Shown piece after piece: positions 28,701 to 43,700 of a stretch of 64,000 bases of DNA. The stretch is taken from positions 186,001 through 250,000 of the forward strand of contig JAQFVV010000451.1 of assembly GCA_028023455.1 (NCBI GenBank). The letters run 5' to 3'. This DNA is from Epiperipatus broadwayi (Eukaryota; Onychophora; Udeonychophora; Euonychophora; Peripatidae). The translations under genes and the position numbers were made by a program. The notes under the pieces were generated by a model that had not been told where the DNA came from, did not search any database, and was given only the letters and a program-made list of their open reading frames with translations. Each line of letters starts with the position of its first letter. The stretch's first letter is position 1.

Positions 28701-31700
28701 ATTAAATTCTTATTTTTGTCTTTAATTTTCAATTCGGTTTAAAAATCAAATTTCACATTAATTTCAAGTCGCAGTAAGTAATTTTTAAATTGTTAATTAC
28801 AATTAAAAATCAGATTTTAATTTTTAATTGTCAAATTTAATTATGCCCACTGCTATTACTGACCTTTTAAAAATAAACTTGTGGACACTAAATGATTAAT
28901 AATTGATTATGTTCTTTTTTAAAAAGCAAAAACAGAATGTGATTTAAAATGCAAAATTAACACGTACAATGTTTGAATAAATTTACATTATAATCTTGTA
29001 AAATTTAATGTGTGTATACATAAAATGTGGGAATTATGATTTTAATTTCATTATTGCATAAAATCTTACTATTATAAAGCACTGAAAATATTGAAATTAC
29101 TAAGATGAAAGTCGAATTCCAATAATGTGCTATTACTTTCAATATAACGTAAGTGCGCGAAATTTATTATTTAAAGTAATAGCGCATTATTGGAGTTCAT
29201 ACACATGGGTCTCTTTTTACGCGGACTTATTTAACACACTTCCGGTGAAACACGAATCACGTAACTTCAAAATCATGTTAAATAAGTCCGCGTAAAAAGA
29301 GACCTAGGTGTATATATATACGACTATTGATATGAAACAGTATTGACGAGATATTAGTCTAAAGGATGCGAACTTTATATAACAATTACCCAAAATGATC
29401 CACATTCTGAAGTAAAGCAGTGAGCAGATAAAAAATTTCTCAAAAAATGTTTCCCCCCTTTTCTCTGTATGTATAATGAAATTAAAACAGGCTTCAAAAA
29501 TACTATAAATGGAAGTCCAGAGTAGGAAGAATTTTTCATAGAACAAAATGCATCAGGTTGTTACAAGTTTTTTTTTTTTTTTAAAAAAAAAAGATGTAGA
29601 AAAATTCCTAACAAAGTAAGCAGGCAACATTTTAATGAAATCTCAATCGTCTTCATCAAAGCTAATGCGGTGATGAAAACTGTTGCAATAGTTTCCAAAA
29701 TAATAGCATGTGCACTTTAGTCTTTTCATACAAAGCTTTTATTAATTTCATTCATTTTATTATAATCATGAGAAATTCTTCCCATCATCGAAGACTTCAA
29801 TATGGTGATCCTTAAAAACTGTTTTAATTTCTTTTAATTATTAAATGCTCTCATTGAAATAAACACAAATATCAACACATATATGTTGTACATTAAAAAT
29901 GGAAAACAGACTTATGACTAAATAATTCTCTTAGCAAAAATAATCCAAGCAATAAAACAAATCACTTAATAATTGTCAATGATTACTCTCTTCACAACCA
30001 TATAAATATATTATACTTCCATAATAATAATGATAAAAATATATACATGAATAAATATTTGGATTTGCTGGTCCATAGAGAAAACAGAGGTCTGCATTAT
30101 AGTATGATAGTTAAACCCCTTGAGATCCGAGGCTTTACTCACCCGAAATCCATGTCACCTACTGCACATAAATTCGCAGGGCTCAATGCGTTTTTATTTA
30201 GAAATCAAAATTTATGTAAATTTGAAGCCGATAGAAAGACCAACATCGCAATTTATATAAAAGATTTGCTTAGCGTAGGTTTCAGCTACAGATCAATTGC
30301 AAAGAAAATTAAGCAATTTCACAGTAAACTAATAGCTAACCACAAAAATAAGGATAAGCCTCAAATTACACTCCCTTATATTCCCAAAGTATCACAACAG
30401 ATAATAAAGACTTTAACTGGGGAATTTAAGGTTGGTTTTCGTACTCCCCTAATTCTAACAGACTCATTAATAATTCAAAGGATAGAACAGACCCATCTCA
30501 AACACCCCAGGTGATTTACAGCATGTCATGTCCACAGGCCGGATGCAAAGCCATATACTATGGGGAAACTAAGGCCACTGTTCACAACAGAGCTGCTCCC
30601 TTGTATACCTATAGAAGAGCAAAAAAAACAGCATAACTTTTCAATATTTCTGGAACATGAAAAGCAGACTGGCCATGTGTTTAAACCAGGCAACCCCAGG
30701 ATTGTATGCCCTGAAACCAACGACTGTAAAAGAAAGATCAAAGAGGCGTACTTTATTGTTTGCGACAACAATTCTATCAATAGACGCGACACGTGTTTTT
30801 CCATTTCGAAAAAATGGTCAAACTGATTTGCATTTACATTTGCATATTTGTTATTTAATAACACTATGTAAAGATTTATTACTTTCGTCGGCCATGAATA
30901 TGAGGGCAAACCTCGAAAGCACTTGTCCCATTTAATAGTTTTAAGCGAAATTTGTTTTGTTTATTTGGAAGCTTCTTCGTCAGCGAGTAAATCGTTTTTA
31001 GGCTATACATGAATGAGGAAAAAATAAGTATTTAAATATGCAGCTCATTCCTTAATATTTCAGCCAGACTGGTTTTCTTCGGCTTCAAAGTAAAGCCAAT
31101 CTCAGGCCAAACTATTAATATATATTATTCTTATGTGTTAAATTAAGTATTTTCAAGGATTTTTACTTTGATAAAGAATGGAAATGACGAGATTATATCC
31201 ATGTAATTTAGAGATAACTTAATTTTTTTGATGTTGCCAGGAAACAAAGTTTTCCCTATAAATCTATATAATAGTCTTTTTGTCTTGGGTTTATATGAAG
31301 TAAAAGGAGATCCTCTATTTTAAAATCAATAATTTAAATCCAGATAGCTATTATAAATATATATATAGCATTTAAGAAGTGCTATTTAAATAAGCCTGCC
31401 ACTTTTATGACATTACTTTGAATTTAAGATGGCCCTGAATTTAAGAAACAGTCGAATTTTAAGCTCAGAAAATTGGAAAAAAAAATTTAAAACTATTTTA
31501 TTGAAAAACAAGCAACATTTTTATTTACTTAAAAAGAAACTAATATACATACAATAAGCTCACCTAATTTGTTGTGGATCTCTCTGATATATTTTCACTT
31601 TAACATCTTCATTTTTAGTATTTGAATTGTCATTTTCACTATTTCATCAGGATACAACATCCTTAATGTCATTTAAACAGTAATACGACATTTTAAGAAA

Positions 31701-34700
31701 GATTTTTTGATAATTTTTTAAGGGATATCTTTCCAGGACTGCAAAACCCATTGAGCTATTGCAGAGCATGAAGCACATTTTATTTTACCAGTTGGTGTTA
31801 AAGGATGATCTCGATTTAATCATGCTTCTTAATGGGTTCTTATTCTATCTGTAAAGGGTTTGTTAATAGACACATCAAGTGGTTGAATTTTACAAGTCAT
31901 ACCTACTGGTATTATTACCAGATCACAGTTTTTTGAATTTATTTTAAGCTTAATGTCATCCAGTTATATGGTAAATTGCAATCATAATTTCTTTGTCAAT
32001 TTGCTTTCACACATAAAGTAAATTTTTTGTATTAAAACCTGAATCATTCTTCTAAAATAATTAATATTTTCACAAATTTTCTGGAAAAAAATTCTAAAAT
32101 GTACGTTTTCATTTTGAAATTTAAAACAAAAATATCAGAATTGTCAAAATTATTGAGACACTCTCTCATGCAGAGAACAAGAAATAACCAATAAGGAAGA
32201 GTCTTGGAAGGGAGTTTTTATCACATTGTTATAAATTTAAATCTTATTGACTTATTAGTTGTAAAAAATTCTAAAAGTTATTGAATAGTTTTCTCGATAA
32301 AATTGGCAAAAATACATTTTCAAAGTAAATCTTTTTGATTTACTGGTATTAGTTGTAATAAAATTCTAAATGTTATTCAGTAGTTTTCTCCATAAAGTCA
32401 GCAAAATAACGTTAAAAGTAGAAAGAGTTAAAGCTATTTACAAAATTAATCCAAAAAAATTGACATTCAATACTAAATATTTTTTATTTTGATTTAAAAA
32501 GAATTAATATGCTATTTTACACAGGGACATCAATCATAAATCTAGTATCTGAACCTACCCTGACACCTCTCTGAGAAATGCCAAAGCACAAAACCATGTT
32601 CAGAGGTTTGGGGAGGGGTTCCTGACAGAGATATTTTAAGTGCTGGCTCTGGCTAAGCATTTATCACAAAGCTTGTAGAGGAATTGGCAATCCTCATTGT
32701 TTATAACTTACAAGCTTAAGAGATAGGGTCATGTGATCTAGGACTTATTTTGACTAGTTAAACATTTTTGTTTTAAATTTAAGATGCACTGCTCTTTTAC
32801 AAAATTTAGAAAAAAAAGCCTCTTAAATTCAAAGTAATATGGTAATTCAGCTGGCCATCCAAAATTGACTGTTAAAAATTAAACGAAGCATAAGAAAACT
32901 TATCTTCATCCATAGACATAAAATCCCTCATCAATTAGTAAATAATCAAAATAATACGTTGTTTATTTTATTCATACATTATTCTTCAGCACTATAATTT
33001 AAGAAATTAACCCCATTGATGGACTATTTAAAGCTAACTTTTATTACTATCTAACATTCCAGATTCGTTATAGTGAACCCAATACTCTAATATGGTGCAT
33101 GTTTGAGTGTTATTTTACAATAGATATATATGTACACACAGAAGAAAAAAAACAGCAATGCAATTGGATAAAAAGAATACTGTCGTATCATAAAGGTAGT
33201 ACATATTATCGGCTTTAAATGTATGTTAAATTACTACATAAAAAAAATAAATAAATCTATAAGTGATCTAAATTGTATGTATAAATAGATCAAAGTGTAG
33301 AAAAAAAAGATTATGGGACATATATAAATGATTTGACTTTTCTATTTAAAAGAAAAAACTTTTTTTTAGTAAATTTAATCTACAGGTTAAAGTTTAAAAC
33401 TGAGTCTCCAACTGAGATTAAAGACCATTCTAAAATAACAACATTCAGATAAGCAAAATCTTTTCTTCCAAGTACTATAAAATCTTATTCATTTTTTAAC
33501 TTTTCCGAATACTGCAGATCTTATCATTTTCCTGCTGATTCTCTTAAAACAAAGATATAGTGATCAACTATTAATACTACACTCATGATTTATCTTTTTC
33601 TGACATTTTTAACTCTTTTTTTTTTTTATTTTAAAAAAAAAAAAGATAAAATAACTATTTATTATATATTGATTCAAGAAAATTGCAAGGGAAACCATAA
33701 CCTTTTTATTAAAATAACAACATGAAGGGGAAACTGAAAACAAACCTTTTTTAAAAAAAAAATACTGCAATACAAGTAAAAAAACTATAAAATTGAAAAG
33801 TAAAAAGCATCACGCGTCATTTTACAGAAAGTCAATTCTCTAATAAACATTAAAAAAAAAAAAATTCTTAAAAAATAATAAAGTTACAATATAATCATTC
33901 TTATTCACCTTATAATAATAGGAATTATTTGCCATATAATGACTCTTGTACATACAATTCTCTATCAAGGTTTTAAGTGATTAGATAGAAAATAAACTAT
34001 ATATGTATATAACTCCAATGTGATTTACAAACGGTCAAACTTTTGGAAGTCATAACTATGATATTACTTACTTTAGTTAAATACAATACTGATTATTATT
34101 ACTGCACATATAGATATATATGTAAGGGATTCGAACTCAGACTTTCACCCAACCCTCAACTCTCCAAGCTATGATATTACCCACCTGATCACATACAATA
34201 CTGATTATTATTACTCACTTATTAAGCTAGAGATTAGCATATCATTCCAGTTTCAGATTAAAAACTTAAGTATTACGTAATAATCAATCCAATTTTATCT
34301 GTTCTTTGCCATGTGTGATATCGTTTTTAAATATACTTTAAACTTTCACTTCACTGCACATTCTTAAAACATGTAAAAATTATAAATGACATCCAAGATG
34401 AATTTCATGATAAAACAGCATTCTTCAGTTGGCCTAGCTCACAATTTCTTACACATGAATTCATCATCCAGTATTTATGAATAATCAAATTATAATTTGA
34501 TAGAATTTCTGCACTCACATATTTGTAAATCAGTAACTGACAAAAAGCCTTAAAAATGATTGATAAATTAAAACTACAAAAAGAGATTCAGACATTTGCA
34601 AATCATGGAAACTTTAGATCTTTTTTTTATTGATGCATTAAAAGCAACATATAGATTTAAAAAACATTATTATAATCCTATTAAATCTGCAATAGCACTC

Positions 34701-37700
34701 ATAAATATTGACAAAAATATTTCAAACAGATATTTTGATCTACTCATTTAGATTTGGACAAAGTTATCCAGCTTCCTGAAATCAACACAATTCTTTATAA
34801 TCTTGAAAATAGAAAGGCCGCAAGTTCTAATGAAATACTTTTGAAATCCAACATGATGGTTATATATTAGCTTCGAAACTATTAAATGTTTTTTAAAAAC
34901 ACAGCATATGGAATAATGAAGTTGTGCTGTCTGATGTTAAGGATGCCTTTACTGTTCCAAATTTTAAAAATAAAAAGGATAAGACTGCAATAAAAGATAC
35001 TTACAAGGACCTGATGAATAGACTGCTTCCAGGCATCAATGAATTGTTACCAAAGATTCAATGTAGTTTTCAAGAATCAAGAAACAAATTTCTATAGGCA
35101 TGATTATTGCCACTAAGCAAATATAAAAAAAGTATCAAAAACAGATGAGTCATTAACTGAAAAGTCTATGGTAATGTTAGAGTTGGTTGTCCACTAAAGT
35201 TTATTCATTTTCCACAACTTCTCCATGTTGAATGAGTGATTGAAAATCTGAAGCATTTGAAATCAAAAGTGGTATTAAACAAAGATATGTACTTGCCCCG
35301 ACATTGTTTTCAATTTTTATGAATCTAGTCTATGAAACTTTCAGATTAATGAAACAGGGATACTACTGCAACTTAATTAGCTTTACGCACAGTTGTTATT
35401 TTAATTAATTTAGTATATAAAAATGAGATTTGGATACACTAATTATATAATGGGGCATTAGAAAAGTTTAATTTAAGGAAGATTTGAAAAATTTTAAATA
35501 TATAATGACAAGATATCAAGACCAATCAATAAGTTGTTCAGCTTGCTTTGATATTATGGAATTCGTTAATGCAAAATCACAACTTCATTGGATTAGATTA
35601 TGTGAAATAAAGGAAAGATATGAGATATCCTAAAATTATGTTTTATTGTCAACATAAGCATACTTTTCATGGGATATATCCTGTTTGCATTATAAAAGTT
35701 ATCTCTTATTTTAATGAAGTGGAATGCTAATTGTTTTCAATGGAAACATAAGGCAGAGAATCGAATAGTATTTTCTGTAGAAATTAAAAGATAGCATCGT
35801 AAAAAAAACTCCAAAATTATGGACTAGGCTATTCCATACATGGACATATTTCTAACTCAGATTAGTCATTATAAAACTCATCTTTAGTATTGTATTATTA
35901 TTAAAAAAAAACTCTGAAATAAGCTAACTAAATAAATTGTACAAGACAGAGAAATTAGGATAATGATAGTTATATTACAGTATCATATAAAAAATACATT
36001 AATAAGGGAAAAGGAAATAGAAATAGTATAATGGGAATTCAAACAAATTACACTGTTTTAAAATGTAAAACCTAGAAGTGATTATAAAAATTTTTCTCAT
36101 AAAAAACTGATATGGCAATGACTGAAAAAAATATTTATTACCTAATAGATAAACTTAATACTACAACTTTATGCTATAAAATAGTCTGAAAATAAAAATG
36201 TACTTTTTTATATTTCAATGGATAATGACTATATTGGATGTATGACAAAGTAATTGTTTTGGTCACTTAACTCAGTCCTACTTCCTTTTTATGGAAATTA
36301 CATAAATGAATTCTATTGATAAAAATGATATCAGTAAATAAATATTCAAATATAATAATATATACTACAGCTAATGTCTATACCTCCTGAACAACTTGTC
36401 AAAAATGTGAGGATTATACCCAAAATTGTGGAAAGCTAGATAAAATTATAAATGAACATTATGACATTATTTGTTTCATAGAAATACATCCTTAATGAAG
36501 AATTGTGTTTGATATGTTTTTAGATGTGACAAATCTATAGCTTCTAAAGGCGGAAATATATTTGTTATATCAAAGTAATGTTATTAGTAAGCTTATCTAC
36601 ATTCCAATTTTTTATTTGATGCAGTATGGATTGAAATTCGATTAAATAATTCTAAATGTCATTAAATATATATATATTTCTCCTAATACTTTGCAAAAAT
36701 CTTTGAAATCACATCTAAAAACATTTCTTAGTTTATATAAACATAAGCAGTAATTGTGGCAAACTTGAATATTGCATATTATAAAACAAAGTTAGGCAAA
36801 AGAATTTTAAATCTAATCATTTCGCATAATTAAGTGTTTGAACTTTAAATCAATATGTACAGTAACCGTGAATATATTTTAGATTTAGTGACCACTAATC
36901 ATTAGGATACGGAACTTTGAATATTCGCTACCTCATCATTTTGTGCTATAAATTGAATTGTCATTAAATATAAAATTATCAAAATTTAAATTGCTCACTA
37001 AAATAAATTATGCTTCAGGGGAGTAATTAAATATTTTAACTCAGAAAAATATAACAATAATGCTTTAAAAGCAGCAGAAATATTTCAAAGATATTTATTC
37101 CAAAAAAAAAAACCACATTAATTCTTCTAAATATCATAAAATGATAAAGTTTTTAAATAACTTTAAAAATTATCAACTGTTGATTAAAAAAATGAGAAAA
37201 ACAGTAGATTTAATAAAACATTTATCTAAAATGTGTGTCCCACTAAAGAAAGTACATTAATTACTGTTTTACTAATAATCTTACAGAAAATAATAATTTA
37301 ACAAATATAATTAATCTAATTGTAGATGAGATTATTAATATATCTAGATCTTTGAAAAATAAAAGAAATATTGTAGGTGACAATATACATAAATTCATTT
37401 AAAAAGATTTTATTGAGTTTTCAGCTCCAATTCTAACATATATTTAATTTACCTTTAAAAACTTCTATTCTTCCTGATTGTTGGGAAATTAAAAAAGTAG
37501 TCCCAATTTATAAAACAGGGGAAAAGTCAAATCTATTTAATTTTAGATCCACCTGATTTATTGCCCCAATTTGTGCTAAATTAGTGGAAAAAACAATTTA
37601 TAATAGATGCACATCAATTAAAAAATATTATTCCCCTTCTACATATGGTTTTCAATTAGGAAGATCTATTGAAACAAACTTGCTATATATATTATATATT

Positions 37701-40700
37701 ACGTCAATGGTGCCAACTAGTGACAATCTTTGCACAACAGGTCATATTAAAAACATAAATTATAAGTATTTTCTCAAAACTTTTTCCATCTTGAGTGGTG
37801 AAGGCCAGAAGGTAAGCCTTTTTTTTGTATTTTTAGTAATAAACATACAAAATGATCAAAGGTATTGATCTCTTTGACCGGGTAGCACAGCGGTCAAGCC
37901 CAATTACGAGATCGCAAAGCGACTCTAACGTAAGGAAAGCTCTAAGTAAGCTTTACACAGGCCCTGAAACACAAGGAGTGGAAAGCATTCATACCAATAT
38001 CAAACCTAGATTAATTGATCAGGAAGGTCCAAACAATAATAAACATTCAGTGAAAGTCTCTCAAAAGCAAAAAAACTCAGATATAGACCATAAACAAAGA
38101 AATACAATACCTATAAATTCAAATCAAAAGGTCGATACGATAGAGTCGACACTATTTCACAAAAAATCGGAGGAAAACACTGATTTACAAACTAAAACAA
38201 CTAAATCTAAGTCCTTCCATGAAATCAAATCAAAAAATGATCAAAATCAAAGTGAAATATCTAAAATAAAATTACCTCAAACAAAAAATCAAACGCTTAC
38301 TTACGAAACTGAAAATCCAAAAAAATACTAAAAATGCAGGTAACGTTTCTTCGGAAGCAGCCACGTTTCACCATAAAGAAACTTTAAATGAAGAAAAAAG
38401 CAATAAAGAATTATTATTTGAGTTCCACAGTGGAGAAACAAATGGAAAAACGAAGTCCAAACCCCATACTGACAAAGGTCTTCCTCCGAATCAAAGATTA
38501 AACAAAAACTATGAATCCGATCACAATACAGAAAACTGCGAGTTTACACACAGTGGTCTAATAAATCCAACGCAAATGCAAAACCCACGAAACGAGCAAA
38601 ATACATTCAGCACGGACTTTCCATGCCTTATGCCTAGTTTAAAAACAAACAATACACAATCTGGAAGCAACGCAATAACAAATCAAGCAGCAACCCATTG
38701 TGGCCAAGTACAAGCCACAAAAAATCTCTCCAACCAAACAAATTATCAAACTTACGCTACTGCACTCTGCAAGAATAGAGTCAAAACAAAAAATATAAAA
38801 CCAGTTGAACAGACATCTCACGTCAAATCACTTGATTTTGTAGATGAAGAAAACTACACATATACCAATGAAGAAATGACATCTCAGGACATTCAAACAT
38901 GCTTAAATAACTATGAAACAATTAGCAATGAATTCAACTCACGTATACCCCAATTTCTATTTAACTCCTTTCTAAATTACCATAGTGAACACCCCTTAAT
39001 ACTTACTACCACCAACGACAACTGTGATCTGTTTACCTTCCCTACGGATGATCTCTTTGAGCTTCTAAAAAATCACCAATTGGGGGATGCAATAAAAAGA
39101 ATTTACCATCATCCAAACAGAAAGTACTTCATAATAGAATTTAATAATATATTACAAAAAGAGATATTCAAACGAAATCAAATTTCAATGAATTAGATCT
39201 CCAAAGACTCCTTGCCAAGTATGGTACCATCACAACCTTCAAGTATCTCAATGAAAAAAGGGCAGACCTTGAATTACCATCAAATAATGCAGCCTTCACT
39301 CTCAAACTTAATAAAGATTACTCTCCACTGGATATACCGTTAAAACTTAGAAAAAAAATGTCTTATCTACATCTCAATCAGAGGAGTACAGCTACAATGT
39401 TTCTCCTGTGGAGATTGTAACCACCTTATGAAATCATGTCTGAAACGGATGTGTGATGTTTGCAACACAAGGAAAACTAGAAACCACAAATGCAATCAAA
39501 GCTCCCAAAACTTACCACACTCTCCATATTCATCACCACATGAAGTTCTAGAGGAGGAGAAAGATCTGTCTATTGAAGTTGAGATGAGCACCTCACAAAC
39601 AACAGAACAAGATATTACTGCTGAATCCACAGAAGCTTCCAAGGAGGCATGTAACACCCTTCAACAAACCTCATCACTCATGCTAAACCAACTTTCCAAA
39701 ACCACTGTTGGAACATCAGGGATGGAAACACAGCAATTGCAACACATAATAAATAAACAACAGGAGTCTAAACAAACACACTCCATTCATACAACACAAA
39801 TATAAATTCAAATTCCAAACAATAAAAGGAAAACTCAAGACTCTTCCGGATCGCAGTCAGATGAATTAAATAATTTAACCGCTGAATCAGATTACGAATC
39901 AAATTACCCTCAACATACCACAAACAAAGCATCCATTCAGAGAAGAAAAAAAGATCCAAACCAACTGAAACTCAAATCAACCGAGAACAAAGCACCCCGG
40001 AAGATACATTATTCACAAAATGCCAATTTCAAAAAACCACTACCACAAATCAAAGCAAGACAACCAGTGCACTAGACCAAACACAGTCAAATACAAAGTC
40101 TCCAGCCTTTAATAGCTTTCCTCAAGAAACTCAAGATCCAAATGAATAATCTATCCTAAAGGATAAGCTTCTTACGGATGAATAACCTCAACTCAAATCA
40201 CATCATTTATCACTTAAATATGCAACTAAAAATAGGGGGAATTAATGTAAGAGGGCTGAGGGCTTAACTCCCTTGAGCGTGTCCATGTAATAAGAAGATG
40301 GCTCGGAAAAACAAACCTCCACATAGTATGTCTATCTGAGACAAAATTACACTTACAATCTGATTACCGAATTCAACAAATCATGCAACAATATGGCCTG
40401 TTTCAATATCTGCCCTCAACTATGGCCTCATCTGGAGTTGCTATATTAATCAACAAAAATGTGTCTTATCAAAAACTTAGAATTCTGTATCTCAGCAAAG
40501 AGCTACTAATAATCAATATACACATTGCCAATAACTCAATTAACATCATCTATCTCTACCTCAGGAAAGATAATGACTTAATACACTCAGTAATAACTAA
40601 AATCAATTCTATACTTTTGTCTGATGCCTCACCAATCATTTGCTTTGGTGATTTTAATATGTCGTATCACCAATTTACAATGAAACACCTTCATCTCTTT

Positions 40701-43700
40701 AGCAGAATCTTACTTTGTGGGGAGGGTTGCTTTCCACCTGATTCTTTCTCCTTCTATACAAAACATAAAAAATCCCTGATAGATCTGCTCTACTACTCAT
40801 CTGAACTCCACTTTAATCTAAATGCAAAACTTCAAATAGTACCTTTCTCTGACCACCTGGCCATGTTAATCTCACTACATTTAGACTCCTCTACCATAAC
40901 ACAATCAAATCATAATAGCACCACAAGACTCTTAAATAAAGTAGCAACTCCAGAATGGATTTTCTCTGAGGCTTACATCCTTTTCAATAAAATCAAAATT
41001 CTCACACTTCCACCTCTTCAAGCATGGTCAACATTTGTAGGAATATTGAGCTCACTCATCGACCACCATACTAAGAAGACTAAAGAGCCGAATCAGCTAT
41101 TAAATGAACTGGACACCATCATTCATAGATTGAGCATACTCTCCCCCACAGATACCAATATACAAGACATCTTGGATCTCAAAATCCAGTACCACAACAC
41201 TCAAAAGATACTTGCTCAATATATAGCCACAAAAAGATCAAGATTTTTCTAGCAAACAAGCACAATTGGACTCGCAGTTGCATCAGATGGGCACTGGCAG
41301 CAACGAGGCGGCCTACACCACTGATGATCTCAGTAGATCAAAACTGTTACAGTGGTCCAGCGATGTTCTCCAAAATCCATAATCACTTTAAACAAAAATT
41401 ACAAAATCATATCTTTAAAACAGGTAACATCTGGAAAGATGCAGGCAACTTTTCCAACCATAACATTACAGAAAATCAAATACTCCAAAAGCTACTTGCA
41501 TACCCGGAAAGCACACATCCTGGACTCCATGGAATACCCAGTTTGTACTTCTCCACCTCAGCCATTTCACCATACCAATACTGAGGATGATGATTGACGT
41601 GCTTGCTGGCGACTTCCAAAATATTCCAGATCTGTATCCAGTGGCATTGGTCCCATTTTTGAAAAAACAAGCAAACCCATCCTGTCTTACTAACCTACGT
41701 CCCATTTCAATGATACCTCTGCTTATAAAAACAACCGAATCCTTAGTCAAAGATCAAATACAAGACCAGCTGTACACACACATATCACCACATCAATATG
41801 CATCAATATGCACGCAAAGGCTCATCAACCACCGAAGCTGTGCAATGCTTCCTCCTGATAATTGAACATGTTAGACTAAGCAGAAAGTCAAGGCCCCTAG
41901 CTATCCAATTAGATTTCTCCTCAGCATTCGACACAGTAATCCCCTCAGTCCCTTTTCAAATACTGCAAGAGTACCAAGTGCCTCAAGTATATATCAGAAT
42001 AATTGCCAACTTGTTTTTAAATAGATCGATATTTACCTCTCTAGATGGAAAGTTGTCTACTGGGTTCAGACCACATCTTTTAATCCCCCAGGGCTCGCCT
42101 CTGGCTACACTCTGTTTCATAACATATATAAATCCAATGCTAAAGGATATTGAACACAACATGCCTGGAATATATGTTCCAGCATTAAAACAACAAATTA
42201 ATCACATCTCATATGTTGATGATGTCACTATCTTCCTTCCTGATAAATCACATTTGCAAACACTACTGAAAATCATCAATAAACATACAAAAAAATTAAA
42301 CCTTCAAATCAACAACAGTAAATCATCAATATGGAAAATTAAATCTGGAACTATAATTCAATCAATATTCACATCAAAACTTCAACACTTCTTAGGCTTT
42401 CCTATAGCCAAAACTAAATTCGCCATGACCAAAGAAATCCAAAACACAACCCTCGAAAAAACCAAGAAAATAGTGAAATCACTTTTTGGGATCTCACTGT
42501 CACTTCCAGGCAAAGCTACATTGCCCAATATGCTAGTGTTCTCCAGACTAAACTATTATCTACCAATTATTAAATCCACCAAAACCTTTGAAAAGGCAGT
42601 CAACTCACTATGTTCTGAATTACTATGGAAAGGAAAGGTTGTCACCATAAGAATTGCAAAAACACAAATGCCCAAAGAACTTAACGGCCTTGGTCTTCAC
42701 TCAGTTTCCACAATATACCTGCAAAAATCATTAACAGCACTGCGTGCCTTCTCCCTGAAATCTGCCCACCTGAATATAACACTAACTATTCCACCCACGG
42801 ACACTCCACAACCTAAAAGTAGCATATGGATGACACAAATATGGAATCATGTCAACAACTGCATTAGCCCAACACAAAACACACTTGATAGCAAAAAGTC
42901 ATATTGGGATGTGTACAAACTCAAGATCAACACTCCTATAACAATACCAAGCACTCTTGGCTTCAACAATAGAATCATGATTAAGAAAGCAAAATATTGG
43001 TTCTTAGAACCGAAATATATAGACTTTATTATAAAATTAAATCTGGGCTCACTACCCACCAGCCATTTTCTAGTGTGGAAAAGGGGATTTACCAAAATTA
43101 ACTCTCGATGTCAATTGTGTACTATGGAGGATGAAACAATCCAACACATCTTTCATAACTGTCCGATACTCAGCTCACTAAAAACATTTATCAATGATAA
43201 AGCCAAAAAACAAAATGTAGACTTGTTTTCGATTCGACAATCAATCAAGAACGGAAATTTCTCAAACATCAGACTCTCAATCTTTCTCTCCTTTGCAATC
43301 TGGCTAACCAGATGCAAACATGTAATCAGTAATATGACAACCAATATCCTGGATACCTTCAAAACATTGATTAAGAGCATCAGCATTAGAGACAGAATGT
43401 TAGCTCCAGACAGGCTGTATAAAGAAACATGGTCCAAAGTCATCCTAATAGAAGAAGAAGAATCATAGAATTTACGTCATCTCAAGACTCCACGATACAG
43501 TAATACAGAGTAGTTTTCTCGAGCTGTTGTTAAAAATGTAGTTCATGTATAAACAAAGTCAATAAATTTTCTTTTTTTTTAAAAAAAAAAACTTGCTATA
43601 TATATTAGATATTACAGCACAAGTTACCGACTTCCAAAGTCAGATAAAACTGGTTTATCAATTAAAACTTGTAAACCCTCTTCTCATCAACAGAAAGAAT

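Larger units (their letters stand above)
37703..43590 (+). mobile_element. Full-length non-LTR retrotransposon, L1/Tx1-like, two ORFs
   Basis: A 5.9-kb insertion with a short 5' leader, a gag-like ORF1 (37852-40080) with a CCHC knuckle, and an ORF2 (40220-43468) with an apurinic-type endonuclease, reverse transcriptase and a terminal Cys/His motif. A 3' tail with AATAAA and an A run ends at 43590. It is flanked by a 25-bp target-site duplication and splits an older LINE, so it is the youngest large element here. The L1/Tx1 assignment rests on ELLWKGK and KELNGLGLHS after the RT domain and is moderate. All breaks are small frameshifts or single stops, so decay is recent. Confidence 0.85.

Noticed and set aside
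30965-30985. CTGACGA core on the minus strand beside the Penelope-like copy
   Set aside because: The GAAA box is absent and helix II runs into unrelated sequence.
37868-37905. tRNA A-box-like TAGCACAGCGG near the start of LINE ORF1
   Set aside because: It lies in frame within ORF1, no B box follows at tRNA spacing, and no cloverleaf closes.
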